Source: Calendula officinalis (taxonomy: Eukaryota; Streptophyta; Magnoliopsida; Asterales; Asteraceae). Taken from it: a stretch of 64,000 bases of DNA. Position 1 is the first letter of the stretch, and every line of letters starts with the position of its first letter. Under the pieces are notes generated by a model. That model did no database searches. It had not been told where the DNA came from and saw only the letters and a list, made by a program, of their open reading frames with translations. The position numbers and the translations under genes were made by a program. The stretch lies in NCBI GenBank assembly GCA_963853835.1, contig OY970824.1:40742727-40806726 (forward strand), read 5' to 3'. This document shows, in pieces, positions 38,771 to 52,411 of this stretch.

Positions 38771-41700
38771 TCTTCAATATCCAAGATTGTGCGACAAAAG
38801 GTGCTATACTAAAACATTCATAACTTTCCGCTCGGGTGTCCGTTTCACGCCCACGAGTAACCAAAATAGCTGGTTCGTTCGTCACAGCCAAGAACAAGTT
38901 CGGCCCGAACTCTTCACTGTTCCCGGCGCGAACTTTATTTTCGGCCCGAACTTCAACCTCGGCCCGAACTCCGACCTCGGCCCGAACTTCAACCTCAGTC
39001 CGAACATCATCCTCGGCCCGAACACCGAACTTCAGCCCGAACACCACTTCGGCCCGAACACCACTTAGGCCCGAACACCACTTCGGCCCGAACATCCCTC
39101 TACGGCCCGAACTCTTCAATATCCAAGATTGTGTGACAAAAGGTGCTATACTAAAACATTCATAACTTTCAGCTCGGGTGTCCGTTTCACGCCCACGAGT
39201 AACCAAAATAGCTGGTTCGTTTGTCACTGCCAAGAACAAGTTCGACCCGAACTCTTCACTGTTCCCGGCCCGAACTTCGTTTTCGGCCCGAACTTCAACC
39301 TCGGCCCGAACTTCAACCTCGGCCCGAACTCTGACCTCGGCCCGAACTCCGACCTCGGCCCGAACAATATCCTCGAACCGAACACCGAACTTCGGCCTGA
39401 ACACCACTTCGGCCCGAACATCCCACTTCGGCCCGAACATCCCACTTCGGCTCGAACATCCCTCTTCGGCCCGAACTCTTCAATATCCAAGATTGTGTGA
39501 CAAAAGGTGCTATACTAAAAGATTCATAACTTTCCGCTCGGGTGTCCATTTCACGCCCACGAGTAACCAAAATAGCTGGTTCGTTCGTCACTGCCAAGAA
39601 CAAGTTCGGCCCGAACTCTTCACTGTTCCCGGCCCGAACTTCATTTTCGGCCCGAACTTCAACCTCGGCCCGAACTCCGACCTCGGCCCAAACTTCAACC
39701 TCAGTCCGAACATCATCCTCGGCCCGAACCCCGAACTTCAACCCGAACACCACTTCGGCCCGAACACCACTTAGGCCCGAACACCACTTCGGCCCGAACA
39801 TCCCTCTACGGCCCGAACTCTTCAATATCCAAGATTGTGTGACAAAAGGTGCTATACTAAAACATTCATAACTTTCAGCTCGGGTGTCCGTTTCACGCCC
39901 ACGAGTAACCAAAATAGCTGGTTCGTTCGTCACTGCCAAGAACAAGTTCGACCCGAACTCTTCACTGTTCCCGGCCAGAACTTCGTTTTCGGCCCGAACT
40001 TCATTTTCGGCCCGAACTTCAACCTCGGCCCGAACTGCAACCTCGGCCCGAACTCCGACCTCGGCCCGAGCGTCATCCTTGGCCCGTACACCGAACTTCG
40101 GCCCGAACACCACTTTGGCCCGAGCACCACTTCGGCCCGAACATCCCACTTCGGCCCGAACACCACTTCGGCCCGAACATCCCTCTTCGGCCCGAAGTCT
40201 TCAATATCCAAGATTGTGTGACAAAAGGTGCTATACTAAAACATTCATAACTTTCAGCTCGGGTGTCCGTTTCACGCCCACGAGTAACCAAAATAGCTGG
40301 TTCGTTCGTCACTGCCAAGAACAAGTTCGGCCCGAACTCTTCACTGTTCCCGGCCCGAACTTCATTTTCGGCCCGAACTTCAACCTCGGCCCGAACTCCG
40401 ACCTCGGCCCAAACTTCAACCTCAGTCCGAACATCATCCTCGGCCCGAACACCGAACTTCAACCCGAACACCACTTCGGCCCGAACACCACTTAGGCCCG
40501 AACACCACTTCGGCCCGAACATCCCTCTACGGCCCGAACTCTTCAATATCCAAGATTGTGTGACAAAAGGTGCTATACTAAAACATTCATAACTTTCAGC
40601 TCGGGTGTCCGTTTCACGCCCACGAGTAACCAAAATAGCTGGTTCGTTCGTCACTGCCAAGAACAAGTTCGACCCGAACTCTTCACTGTTCCCGGCCCGA
40701 ACTTCATTTTCGGCCCGAACTTCAACCTCGGCCCGAACTCCGACCTCGGCCCGAACTTCAACCTCAGTCCGAACATCATCCTCGGCCCGAACACCGAACT
40801 TCAGCCCGAACACCACTTCGGCCCGAACACCACTTAGGCCCGAACACCACTTCGGCCCGAACATCCCTCTACGGCCCGAACTCTTCAATATCCAAGATTG
40901 TGTGACAAAAGGTGCTATACTAAAACATTCATAACTTTCAGCTCGGGTGTCCGTTTCACGCCCACGAGTAACCAAAATAGCTGGTTCGTTCGTCACTGCC
41001 AAGAACAAGTTCGACCCGAACTCTTCACTGTTCCCGGCCCGAACTTCGTTTTCGGCCCGAACTTCAACCTCGGCCCGAACTTCAACCTCGGCCCGAACTC
41101 TGACCTCGGCCCGAACTCCGACCTCGGCCCGAACAATATCCTCGACCCGAACACCGAACTTCGGCCTGAACACCACTTCGGCCCGAACATCCCACTTCGG
41201 CCCGAACATCCCACTTCGGCTCGAACACCACTTCGGCCCGAACATCCCTCTTCGGCCCGAACTCTTCAATATCCAAGATTGTGTGACAAAAGGTGCTATA
41301 CTAAAAGATTCATAACTTTCCGCTCGGGTGTCCGTTTCACGCCCACGAGTAACCAAAATAGCTGGTTCGTTCGTCACTGCCAAGAACAAGTTCGGCCCGA
41401 ACTCTTCACTGTTCCCGGCCCGAACTTCATTTTCGGCCCGAACTTCAACCTCGGCCCGAACTCCGACCTCGGCCCAAACTTCAACCTCAGTCAGAACATC
41501 ATCCTCGGCCCGAACACCGAACTTCAACCCGAACACCACTTCGGCCCGAACACCACTTAGGCCCGAACACCACTTCGGCCCGAACATCCCTCTACGGCCC
41601 GAACTCTTCAATATCCAAGAATGTGTGACAAAAGGTGCTATACTAAAACATTCATAACTTTCAGCTCGGGTGTCCGTTTCACGCCCACGAGTAACCAAAA

Positions 41701-44700
41701 TAGCTGATTCGTTCGTCACTGCCAAGAACAAGTTCGACCCGAACTCTTCACTGTTCCCGGCCCGAACTTCGTTTTCGGCCCGAACTTCATTTTCGGCCCG
41801 AACTTCAACCTCGGCCCGAACTGCAACCTCGGCCCGAACTCCGACCTCGGCCCGAGCGTCATCCTTGGCCCGAACACCGAACTTCGGCCCGAACATCCCA
41901 CTTCGGCCCGAGCACCACTTCGGCCCGAACATCCCACTTCGGCCCGAACACCACTTCGGCCCGAACATCCCTCTTCGGCCCGAAGTCTTCAATATCCAAG
42001 ATTGTGTGACAAAAGGTGCTATACTAAAACATTCATAACTTTCAGCTCGGGTGTCCGTTTCACGCCCACGAGTAACCAAAATAGCTGGTTCGTTCGTCAC
42101 TGCCAAGAACAAGTTCGGCCCGAACTCTTCACTGTTCCTGGCCCGAACTTCATTTTCGGCCCGAACTTCAACCTCGGCCCGAACTCCGACCTCGGCCCAA
42201 ACTTCAACCTCAGTCCGAACATCATCCTCGGCCCGAACACCGAACTTCAACCCGAACGCCACTTCGGCCCGAACACCACTTAGGCCCGAACACCACTTCG
42301 GCCCGAACATCCCTCTACGGCCCGAACTCTTCAATATCCAAGATTGTGTGACAAAAGGTGCTATACTAAAACATTCATAACTTTCAGCTCGGGTGTCCGT
42401 TTCACGCCCATGAGTAACCAAAATAGCTGGTTCGTTCGTCACTGCCAAGAACAAGTTCGACCCGAACTCTTCACTGTTCCCGGCCCGAACTTCATTTTCG
42501 GCCCGAACTTCAACCTCGGCCCGAACTCCGACCTCGGCCCGAACTTCAACCTCAGTCCGAACATCATCCTCGGCCCGAACACCGAACTTCAGCCCGAACA
42601 CCACTTCGGCCCGAACACCACTTAGGCCCGAACACCACTTCGGCCCGAACATCCCTCTACGGCCCGAACTCTTCAATATCCAAGATTGTGTGACAAAAGG
42701 TGCTATACTAAAACATTCATAACTTTCAGCTCGGGTGTCCGTTTCACGCCCACGAGTAACCAAAATAGCTGGTTCGTTCGTCACTGCCAAGAACAAGTTC
42801 GACCCGAACTCTTCACTGTTCCCGGCCCGAACTTCGTTTTCGGCCCGAACTTCAACCTCGGCCCGAACTTCAACCTCGGCCCGAACTCTGACCTCGGCCC
42901 GAACTCCGACCTCGGCCCGAACAATATCCTCGACCCGAACACCGAACTTCGGCCTGAACACCACTTCGGCCCGAACATCCCACTTCGGCCCGAACATCCC
43001 ACTTCGGCTCGAACACCACTTCGGCCCGAACATCCCTCTTCGGCCCGAACTCTTCAATATCCAAGATTGTGTGACAAAAGGTGCTATACTAAAAGATTCA
43101 TAACTTTCCGCTCGGGTGTCCGTTTCACGCCCACGAGTAACCAAAATAGCTGGTTCGTTCGTCACTGCCAAGAACAAGTTCGGCCCGAACTCTTCACTGT
43201 TCCCGGCCCGAACTTCATTTTCGGCCCGAACTTCAACCTCGGCCCGAACTCCGACCTCGGCCCAAACTTCAACCTCAGTCCGAACATCATCCTCGGCCCG
43301 AACCCCGAACTTCAACCCGAACACCACTTCGGCCCGAACACCACTTAGGCCCGAACACCACTTCGGCCCGAACATCCCTCTACGGCCCGAACTCTTCAAT
43401 ATCCAAGATTGTGTGACAAAAGGTGCTATACTAAAACATTCATAACTTTCAGCTCGGGTGTCCGTTTCACGCCCACGAGTAACCAAAATAGCTGGTTCGT
43501 TCGTCACTGCCAAGAACAAGTTCGACCCGAACTCTTCACTGTTCCCGGCCCGAACTTCGTTTTCGGCCCGAACTTCAACCTCGGCCCGAACTTCAACCTC
43601 GGCCCGAACTCTGACCTCGGCCCGAACTCCGACCTCGGCCCGAACAATATCCTCGACCCGAACACCGAACTTCGGCCTGAACACCACTTCGGCCCGAACA
43701 TCCCACTTCGGCCCGAACATCCCACTTCGGCTCGAACACCACTTCGGCCCGAACATCCCTCTTCGGCCCGAACTCTTCAATATCCAAGATTGTGTGACAA
43801 AAGGTGCTATACTAAAAGATTCATAACTTTCCGCTCGGGTGTCCGTTTCACGCCCACGAGTAACCAAAATAGCTGGTTCGTTCGTCACTGCCAAGAACAA
43901 GTTCGGCCCGAACTCTTCACTGTTCCCGGCCCGAACTTCATTTTCGGCCCGAACTTCAACCTCGGCCCGAACTCCGACCTCGGCCCAAACTTCAACCTCA
44001 GTCCGAACATCATCCTCGGCCCGAACACCGAACTTCAACCCGAACACCACTTCGGCCCGAACACCACTTAGGCCCGAACACCACTTCGGCCCGAACATCC
44101 CTCTACGGCCCGAACTCTTCAATATCCAAGATTGTGTGACAAAAGGTGCTATACTAAAACATTCATAACTTTCAGCTCGGGTGTCCGTTTCACGCCCACG
44201 AGTAACCAAAATAGCTGGTTCGTTCGTCACTGCCAAGAACAAGTTCGACCCGAACTCTTCACTGTTCCCGGCCCGAACTTCATTTTCGGCCCGAACTTCA
44301 ACCTCGGCCCGAACTCCGACCTCGGCCCGAACTTCAACCTCAGTCCGAACATCATCCTCGGCCCGAACACCGAACTTCAGCCCGAACACCACTTCGGCCC
44401 GAACACCACTTAGGCACGAACACCACTTCGGCCCGAACATCCCTCTACGGCCCGAACTCTTCAATATCCAAGATTGTGTGACAAAAGGTGCTATACTAAA
44501 ACATTCATAACTTTCAGCTCGGGTGTCCGTTTCACGCCCACGAGTAACCAAAATAGCTGGTTCGTTCGTCACTGCCAAGAACAAGTTCGACCCGAACTCT
44601 TCACTGTTCCCGGCCCGAACTTCGTTTTCGGCCCGAACTTCAACCTCGGCCCGAACTTCAACCTCGGCCCGAACTCTGACCTCGGCCCGAACTCCGACCT

Positions 44701-47700
44701 CGGCCCGAACAATATCCTCGACCCGAACACCGAACTTCGGCCTGAACACCACTTCGGCCCGAACATCCCACTTCGGCTCGAACACCACTTCGGCCCGAAC
44801 ATCCCTCTTCGGCCCGAACTCTTCAATATCCAAGATTGTGTGACAAAAGGTGCTATACTAAAAGATTCATAACTTTCCGCTCGGGTGTCCGTTTCACGCC
44901 CACGAGTAACCAAAATAGCTGGTTCGTTCGTCACTGCCAAGAACAAGTTCGGCCCGAACTCTTCACTGTTCCCGGCCCGAACTTCATTTTCGGCCCGAAC
45001 TTCAACCTCGGCCCGAACTCCGACCTCGGCCCAAACTTCAACCTCAGTCCGAACATCATCCTCGGCCCGAACCCCGAACTTCAACCCGAACACCACTTCG
45101 GCCCGAACACCACTTAGGCCCGAACACCACTTCGGCCCGAACATCCCTCTACGGCCCGAACTCTTCAATATCCAAGATTGTGTGACAAAAGGTGCTATAC
45201 TAAAACATTCATAACTTTCAGCTCGGGTGTCCGTTTCATGCCCACGAGTAACCAAAATAGCTGGTTCGTTCGTCACTGCCAAGAACAAGTTCGACCCGAA
45301 CTCTTCACTGTTCCCGGCCCGAACTTCGTTTTCGGCCCGAACTTCATTTTCGGCCCGAACTTCAACCTCGGCCCGAACTGCAACCTCGGCCCGAACTCCG
45401 ACCTCGGCCCGAGCGTCATCCTTGGCCCGAACACCGAACTTCGGCCCGAACACCACTTTGGCCCGAGCACCACTTCGGCCCGAACATCCCACTTCGGCCC
45501 GAACACCACTTCGGCCCGAACATCCCTCTTCGGCCCGAAGTCTTCAATATCCAAGATTGTGTGACAAAAGGTGCTATACTAAAACATTCATAACTTTCAG
45601 CTCGGGTGTCCGTTTCACGCCCACGAGTAACCAAAATAGCTGGTTCGTTCGTCACTGCCAAGAACAAGTTCGGCCCGAACTCTTCACTGTTCCCGGCCCG
45701 AACTTCATTTTCGGCCCGAACTTCAACCTCGGCCCGAACTCCGACCTCGGCCCAAACTTCAACCTCAGTCCGAACATCATCCTCGGCCCGAACACCGAAC
45801 TTCAACCCGAACACCACTTCGGCCCGAACACCACTTAGGCCCGAACACCACTTCGGCCCGAACATCCCTCTACGGCCCGAACTCTTCAATATCCAAGATT
45901 GTGTGACAAAAGGTGCTATACTAAAACATTCATAACTTTCAGCTCGGGTGTCCGTTTCACGCCCACGAGTAACCAAAATAGCTGGTTCGTTCGTCACTGC
46001 CAAGAACAAGTTCGACCCGAACTCTTCACTGTTCCCGGCCCGAACTTCATTTTTGGCCCGAACTTCAACCTCGGCCCGAACTCCGACCTCGGCCCGAACT
46101 TCAACCTCAGTCCGAACATCATCCTCGGCCCGAACACCGAACTTCAGCCCGAACACCACTTCGGCCCGAACACCACTTAGGCCCGAACACCACTTCGGCC
46201 CGAACATCCCTCTACGGCCCGAACTCTTCAATATCCAAGATTGTGTGACAAAAGGTGCTATACTAAAACATTCATAACTTTCAGCTCGGGTGTCCGTTTC
46301 ACGCCCACGAGTAACCAAAATAGCTGGTTCGTTCGTCACTGCCAAGAACAAGTTCGACCCGAACTCTTCACTGTTCCCGGCCCGAACTTCGTTTTCGGCC
46401 CGAACTTCAACCTCGGCCCGAACTTCAACCTCGGCCCGAACTCTGACCTCGGCCCGAACTCCGACCTCGGCCCGAACAATATCCTCGACCCGAACACCGA
46501 ACTTCGGCCTGAACACCACTTCGGCCCGAACATCCCACTTCGGCCCGAACATCCCACTTCGGCTCGAACACCACTTCGGCCCGAACATCCCTCTTCGGCC
46601 CGAACTCATCAATATCCAAGATTGTGTGACAAAAGGTGCTATACTAAAAGATTCATAACTTTCCGCTCGGGTGTCCGTTTCACGCCCACGAGTAACCAAA
46701 ATAGCTGGTTCGTTCGTCACTGCCAAGAACAAGTTCGGCCCGAACTCTTCACTGTTCCCGGCCCGAACTTCATTTTCGGCCCGAACTTCAACCTCGGCCC
46801 GAACTCCGACCTCGGCCCAAACTTCAACCTTAGTCCGAACATCATCCTCGGCCCGAACACCGAACTTCAACCCGAACACCACTTCGGCCCGAACACCACT
46901 TAGGCCCGAACACCACTTCGGCCCGAACATCCCTCTACGGCCCGAACTCTTCAATATCCAAGAATGTGTGACAAAAGGTGCTATACTAAAACATTCATAA
47001 CTTTCAGCTCGGGTGTCCATTTCACGCCCACGAGTAACCAAAATAGCTGGTTCGTTCGTCACTGCCAAGAACAAGTTCGACCCGAACTCTTCACTGTTCC
47101 CGGCCCGAACTTCGTTTTCGGCCCGAACTTCATTTTCGGCCCGAACTTCAACCTCGGCCCGAACTGCAACCTCGGCCCGAACTCCGACCTCGGCCCGAGC
47201 GTCATCCTTGGCCCGAACACCGAACTTCGGCCCGAACACCACTTTGGCCCGAGCACCACTTCGGCCCGAACATCCCACTTCGGCCCGAACACCACTTCGG
47301 CCCGAACATCCCTCTTCGGCCCGAAGTCTTCAATATCCAAGATTGTGTGACAAAAGGTGCTATACTAAAACATTCATAACTTTCAGCTCGGGTGTCCGTT
47401 TCACGCCCACGAGTAACCAAAATAGCTGGTTCGTTCGTCACTGCCAAGAACAAGTTCGGCCCGAACTCTTCACTGTTCCCGGCCCGAACTTCATTTTCGG
47501 CCCGAACTTCAACCTCGGCCCGAACTCCGACCTCGGCCCAAACTTCAACCTCAGTCCGAACATCATCCTCGGCCCGAACACCGAACTTCAACCCGAACAC
47601 CACTTCGGCCCGAACACCACTTAGGCCCGAACACCACTTCGGCCCGAACATCCCTCTACGGCCCGAACTCTTCAATATCCAAGATTGTGTGACAAAAGGT

Positions 47701-49454
47701 GCTATACTAAAACATTCATAACTTTCAGCTCGGGTGTCCGTTTCACGCCCACGAGTAACCAAAATAGCTGGTTCGTTCGTCACTGCCAAGAACAAGTTCG
47801 ACCCGAACTCTTCACTGTTCCCGGCCCGAACTTCATTTTTGGCCCGAACTTCAACCTCGGCCCGAACTCCGACCTCGGCCCGAACTTCAACCTCAGTCCG
47901 AACATCATCCTCGGCCCGAACACCGAACTTCAGCCCGAACACCACTTCGGCCCGAACACCACTTAGGCCCGAACACCACTTCGGCCCGAACATCCCTCTA
48001 CGGCCCGAACTCTTCAATATCCAAGATTGTGTGACAAAAGGTGCTATACTAAAACATTCATAACTTTCAGCTCGGGTGTCCGTTTCACGCCCACGAGTAA
48101 CCAAAATAGCTGGTTCGTTCGTCACTGCCAAGAACAAGTTCGACCCGAACTCTTCACTGTTCCCGGCCCGAACTTCGTTTTCGGCCCGAACTTCAACCTC
48201 GGCCCGAACTTCAACCTCGGCCCGAACTCTGACCTCGGCCCGAACTCCGACCTCGGCCCGAACAATATCCTCGACCCGAACACCGAACTTCGGCCTGAAC
48301 ACCACTTCGGCCCGAACATCCCACTTCGGCCCGAACATCCCACTTCGGCTCGAACACCACTTCGGCCCGAACATCCCTCTTCGGCCCGAACTCATCAATA
48401 TCCAAGATTGTGTGACAAAAGGTGCTATACTAAAAGATTCATAACTTTCCGCTCGGGTGTCCGTTTCACGCCCACGAGTAACCAAAATAGCTGGTTCGTT
48501 CGTCACTGCCAAGAACAAGTTCGGCCTGAACTCTTCACTGTTCCCGGCCCGAACTTCATTTTCGGCCCGAACTTCAACCTCGGCCCGAACTCCGACCTCG
48601 GCCCAAACTTCAACCTTAGTCCGAACATCATCCTCGGCCCGAACACCGAACTTCAACCCGAACACCACTTCGGCCCGAACACCACTTAGGCCCGAACACC
48701 ACTTCGGCCCGAACATCCCTCTACGGCCCGAACTCTTCAATATCCAAGAATGTGTGACAAAAGGTGCTATACTAAAACATTCATAACTTTCAGCTCGGGT
48801 GTCCATTTCACGCCCACGAGTAACCAAAATAGCTGGTTCGTTCGTCACTGCCAAGAACAAGTTCGACCCGAACTCTTCACTGTTCCCGGCCCGAACTTCG
48901 TTTTCGGCCCGAACTTCATTTTCGGCCCGAACTTCAACCTCGGCCCGAACTGCAACCTCGGCCCGAACTCCGACCTCGGCCCGAGCGTCATCCTTGGCCC
49001 GAACACCGAACTTCGGACCGAACACCACTTTGGCCCGAGCACCACTTCGGCCCGAACATCCCACTTCGGCCCGAACACCACTTCGGCCCGAACATCCCTC
49101 TTCGGCCCGAAGTCTTCAATATCCAAGATTGTGTGACAAAAGGTGCTATACTAAAACATTCATAACTTTCAGCTCGGGTGTCCGTTTCACGCCCACGAGT
49201 AACCAAAATAGCTGGTTCGTTCGTCACTGCCAAGAACAAGTTCGGCCCGAACTCTTCACTGTTCCCGGCCCGAACTTCATTTTCGGGCCGAACTTCAACC
49301 TCGGCCCGAACTCCGACCTCGGCCCAAACTTCAACCTCAGTCCGAACATCATCCTCGGCCCGAACACCGAACTTCAACCCGAACACCACTTCGGCCCGAA
49401 CACCACTTAGGCCCGAACACCACTTCGGCCCGAACATCCCTCTACGGCCCGAAC
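38771..49454 (+). repeat. Pentamer (P1-P5) higher-order block 3, largest
   Basis: Anchors by type are P5 38836; P1 39178, P2 39542, P3 39884, P4 40263, P5 40605; P1 40947, P2 41328, P3 41670, P4 42051, P5 42393; P1 42735, P2 43116; P1 43458, P2/P4 43839, P5 44181; P1 44523, P2 44885, P3 45227, P4 45606, P5 45948; P1 46290, P2 46671, P3 47013, P4 47392, P5 47734; P1 48076, P2 48457, P3 48799, P4 49178. Complete units are 1767-1788 bp. P1 varies by whole subunits (364, 381 and 362 bp). The run 42735-44522 is irregular, with P1-P2 followed by P1-P2-P5. Neighbouring units 46290 and 48076 are offset 1786 and nearly identical. Confidence 0.88.
40073..44833 (-). other. 1586-codon open frame across satellite, probably non-coding
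   Basis: The longest open frame in the window crosses about 13 monomers. It stays open because every full monomer inside it is 342 or 381 bp, both multiples of three, and the repeat has no stop in this - strand frame. It closes where monomers of 379 and 362 bp change the frame. The product would be a 114- or 127-residue repeat containing hexapeptides such as VRAEVE and the segment SYECFSIAPFVTQSWILK. I recognise no domain and no signal peptide. The same DNA is open in other frames on both strands, and no promoter or intron structure is visible. Shorter frames of the same kind lie at 6501-8342, 10814-13036, 15069-16910, 45416-47278 and 47202-49064. I judge it an artefact of repeat structure. 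Confidence 0.75.
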
Positions 49455-52411
49455 TCTTCAATATCCAAGATTGTGTGACAAAAGGTGCTATACTAAAACA
49501 TTCATAACTTTCAGCTCGGGTGTCCGTTTCACGCCCACGAGTATCCAAAATAGCTGGTTCGTTCGTCACTGCCAAGAACAAGTTCGACCCGAACTCTTCA
49601 CTTTTCCCGGCCCGAACTTCGTTTTCGGCCCGAACTTCAACCTCGGCCCGAACTTCAACCTCGGCCCGAACTCCGACCTCGGCCCGAACATTATCCTCGA
49701 CCCGAACACCGAACTTCGGCCAGAACACCACTTCGGCCTGAACACCACTTCGGCCTGAACACCACTTCGGCCCGAACATCCCACTTCGGCCCGAATACCA
49801 CTTCGGCCCGAACATCCCTCTTCGACCCGAACTCTTCAATATCCAAGATTATGTGACAAAAGGTGCTATACTAAAACATTCATAACTTTCAGCCCGGGGT
49901 TCCGTTTCACGCCCACGAGTATCCAAAATAGCTGGTTCGTTCGTCACTGCCAAGAACAAGTTCGGCCCGAACTTTTCACTGTTCCCGGCCCGAACTTCAT
50001 TTTCGGCCCGAACTTCAACCTCGGCCCGAACTTCAACCTCGGCCCGAACTCCGACCTCGGCCCGAACTCCGACCTCGGCCCGAACATCATCCTCGGCCCG
50101 AACTCCGACCTCGGCCCGAACATCATCCTCGGCCCGAACATCATCCTCGGCCCGAACTCCGACCTCGGCCCGAACATCATCCTCGGCCCGAACTCCACTT
50201 CGGCCCGAACATCCCTCTTCGGCCCGAACTCTTCAATATCCAAGATTGTGTGACAAAAGGTGCTATACTAAAACATTCATAACTTTCAGCTCGGGTGTCC
50301 GCTTCACGCCCACGAGTAACCAAAATAGCTGGTTCGTTCGTCACTGCCAAGAACAAGTTCGGCCCAAACTCTTCACTGTTCCCGGCCCGAACATCATTTT
50401 CGGCCCGAACTTCAACCTCGGCCCGAACTTCAACCTCGGCCCGAACTCCGACCTCTGCCCGAACATCACCCTCGGCCCGAACACCGAACTTCGGCCCGAA
50501 CACCACTTCGGCCCGAACATCCCACTTCGGCCCGAACACCACTTCGGCCCGAACATCCCTCTTCGGCCCGAACTCTTCAATTTCCAAGATTGTGTGACAA
50601 AAGGTGCTATACTAAAACATTCATAACTTTCAGCTCGGGTGTCCGTTTCACGCCCACGAGTAACCAAAATAGCTGGTTCGTTCGTCACTGCCAAGAACAA
50701 GTTCGGTCCGAACTCTTCACTGTTCCCGGCCCGAACTTCATTTTCGGCCCGAACTTCAACCTCGGCCCGAACTTCAACCTCGGCCCAAACTCCGACCTCT
50801 GCCCGAACATCACCCTCGGCCCGAACACCGAACTTCGGCCCGAACACCACTTCGGCCCGAACACCACTTTGGCCCGAACATCCCACTTCGGCCCGAACAC
50901 CACTTCGGCCCGAACATCCCTCTTCGGCCCGAACTCTTCAATATCCAAGATTGTGTGACAAAAGGTGCTATACTAAAACATTCATAACTTTCCGCTCGGG
51001 TGTCCGTTTCACGCCCACGAGTAACCAAAATAGCTGGTTCGTTCGTCACTGCCAAGACCAAGTTCGGCCCGAACGCTTCACTGTTCCCGGCCCGAACTTC
51101 ATTTTCGGCCCGAACTTCAACCTCGGCCCGAACTCCGACCTCGGCCCGAACTTCAACCTCAGTCCGAACATCATCCTCGGCCCGAACACCGAACTTCAGC
51201 CCGAACACCACTTCGGCCCGAACACCACTTAGGCCCGAACACCACTTCGGCCCGAACACCACTTAGGACCGAACACCACTTCGGCCCGAACATCCCTCTA
51301 CGGCCCGAACTCTTCAATATCCAAGATTGTGTGACAAAAGGTGCTATACTAAAACATTCATAACTTTCAGCTCGGGTGTCCGTTTCACGCCCACGAGTAA
51401 CCAAAATAGCTGGTTCGTTCGTCACTGCCAAGAACAAGTTCGACCCGAACTCTTCACTGTTCCCGGCCCGAACTTAGTTTTCGATCCGAACTTCAACCTC
51501 GGCCCGAACTTCAACCTCGGCCCGAACTCTGACCTCGGCCCGAACTCCGACCTCGGCCCGAACATCATCCTCGACCCGAACACCGAACTTCGGCCAGAAC
51601 ACCACTTCGGCCTGAACAACACTTCGGCCCGAACATCCCACTTCGGCCCGAATACCACTTCGGCCCGAACATCCCTCTTTGACCCGAACTCTTCAATATC
51701 CAAGATTATGTGACAAAAGGTGCTATACTAAAACATTCATAACTTTCAGCTTGGGTGTCCGTTTCAGGCCCACGAGTAACCAAAATAGCTGGTTCGTTCG
51801 TCACTGCCAAGAACAAGTTCGGCCCGAACTTTTCACTGTTCCCGGCCCGAACTTCATTTTCGGCCCGAACTTCAACCTCGGCCCGAACTTCAACCTCGGC
51901 CCGAACTCCGACCTCGGCCCGAACTCCGTCCTCGGCCCGAACTCCGACCTCGGCCCGAACATCATCCTCGGCCCGAACTCCGACCTCGGCCCGAACATCA
52001 TCCTCGGCCCGAACTCCACTTCGGCCCGAACATCCCTCTTCGGCCCGAACTCTTCAATATCCAAGATTGTGTGACAAAAGGGGCTATACTAAAACATTCA
52101 TAACTTTCAGCTCGGGTGTCCGCTTCACGCCCACGACTAACCAAAATAGTTGGTTCGTTCGTCACTGCCAAGAACAAGTTCGGCCCGAACTCTTCACTGT
52201 TCCCGGCCCGAACATCATTTTCGGCCCGAACTTCAACCTCGGCCCGAACTTCAACCTCGGCCCGAACTCCGACCTCTGCCCGAACATCACCCTCGGCCCG
52301 AACACCGAACTTCGGCCCGAACACCACTTCGGCCCGAACACCACTTCGGCCCGAACATCCCACTTCGGCCCGAACACCACTTCGGCCCGAACATCCCTCT
52401 TCGGCCCGAAC
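49455..52411 (+). repeat. Mixed monomer block R, copy 1 (8 monomers)
   Basis: Anchors are 49520, 49898, 50295, 50639, 51000, 51376, 51755 and 52116, with lengths 378, 397, 344, 361, 376, 379, 361 and 361. Marks are agcccggggttccg at 49891, cacttttcccgg near 49600, and aacttagttttcgatccg near 51473. The monomer at 49898 has three extra 18-bp units compared with its partner at 54999. The monomer at 51000 carries a doubled pair of accacttagg-type and accacttcgg-type 17-bp units. Monomers 51376, 51755 and 52116 resemble 31523, 31902 and 32262 of the 5870-bp unit. Confidence 0.86.
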
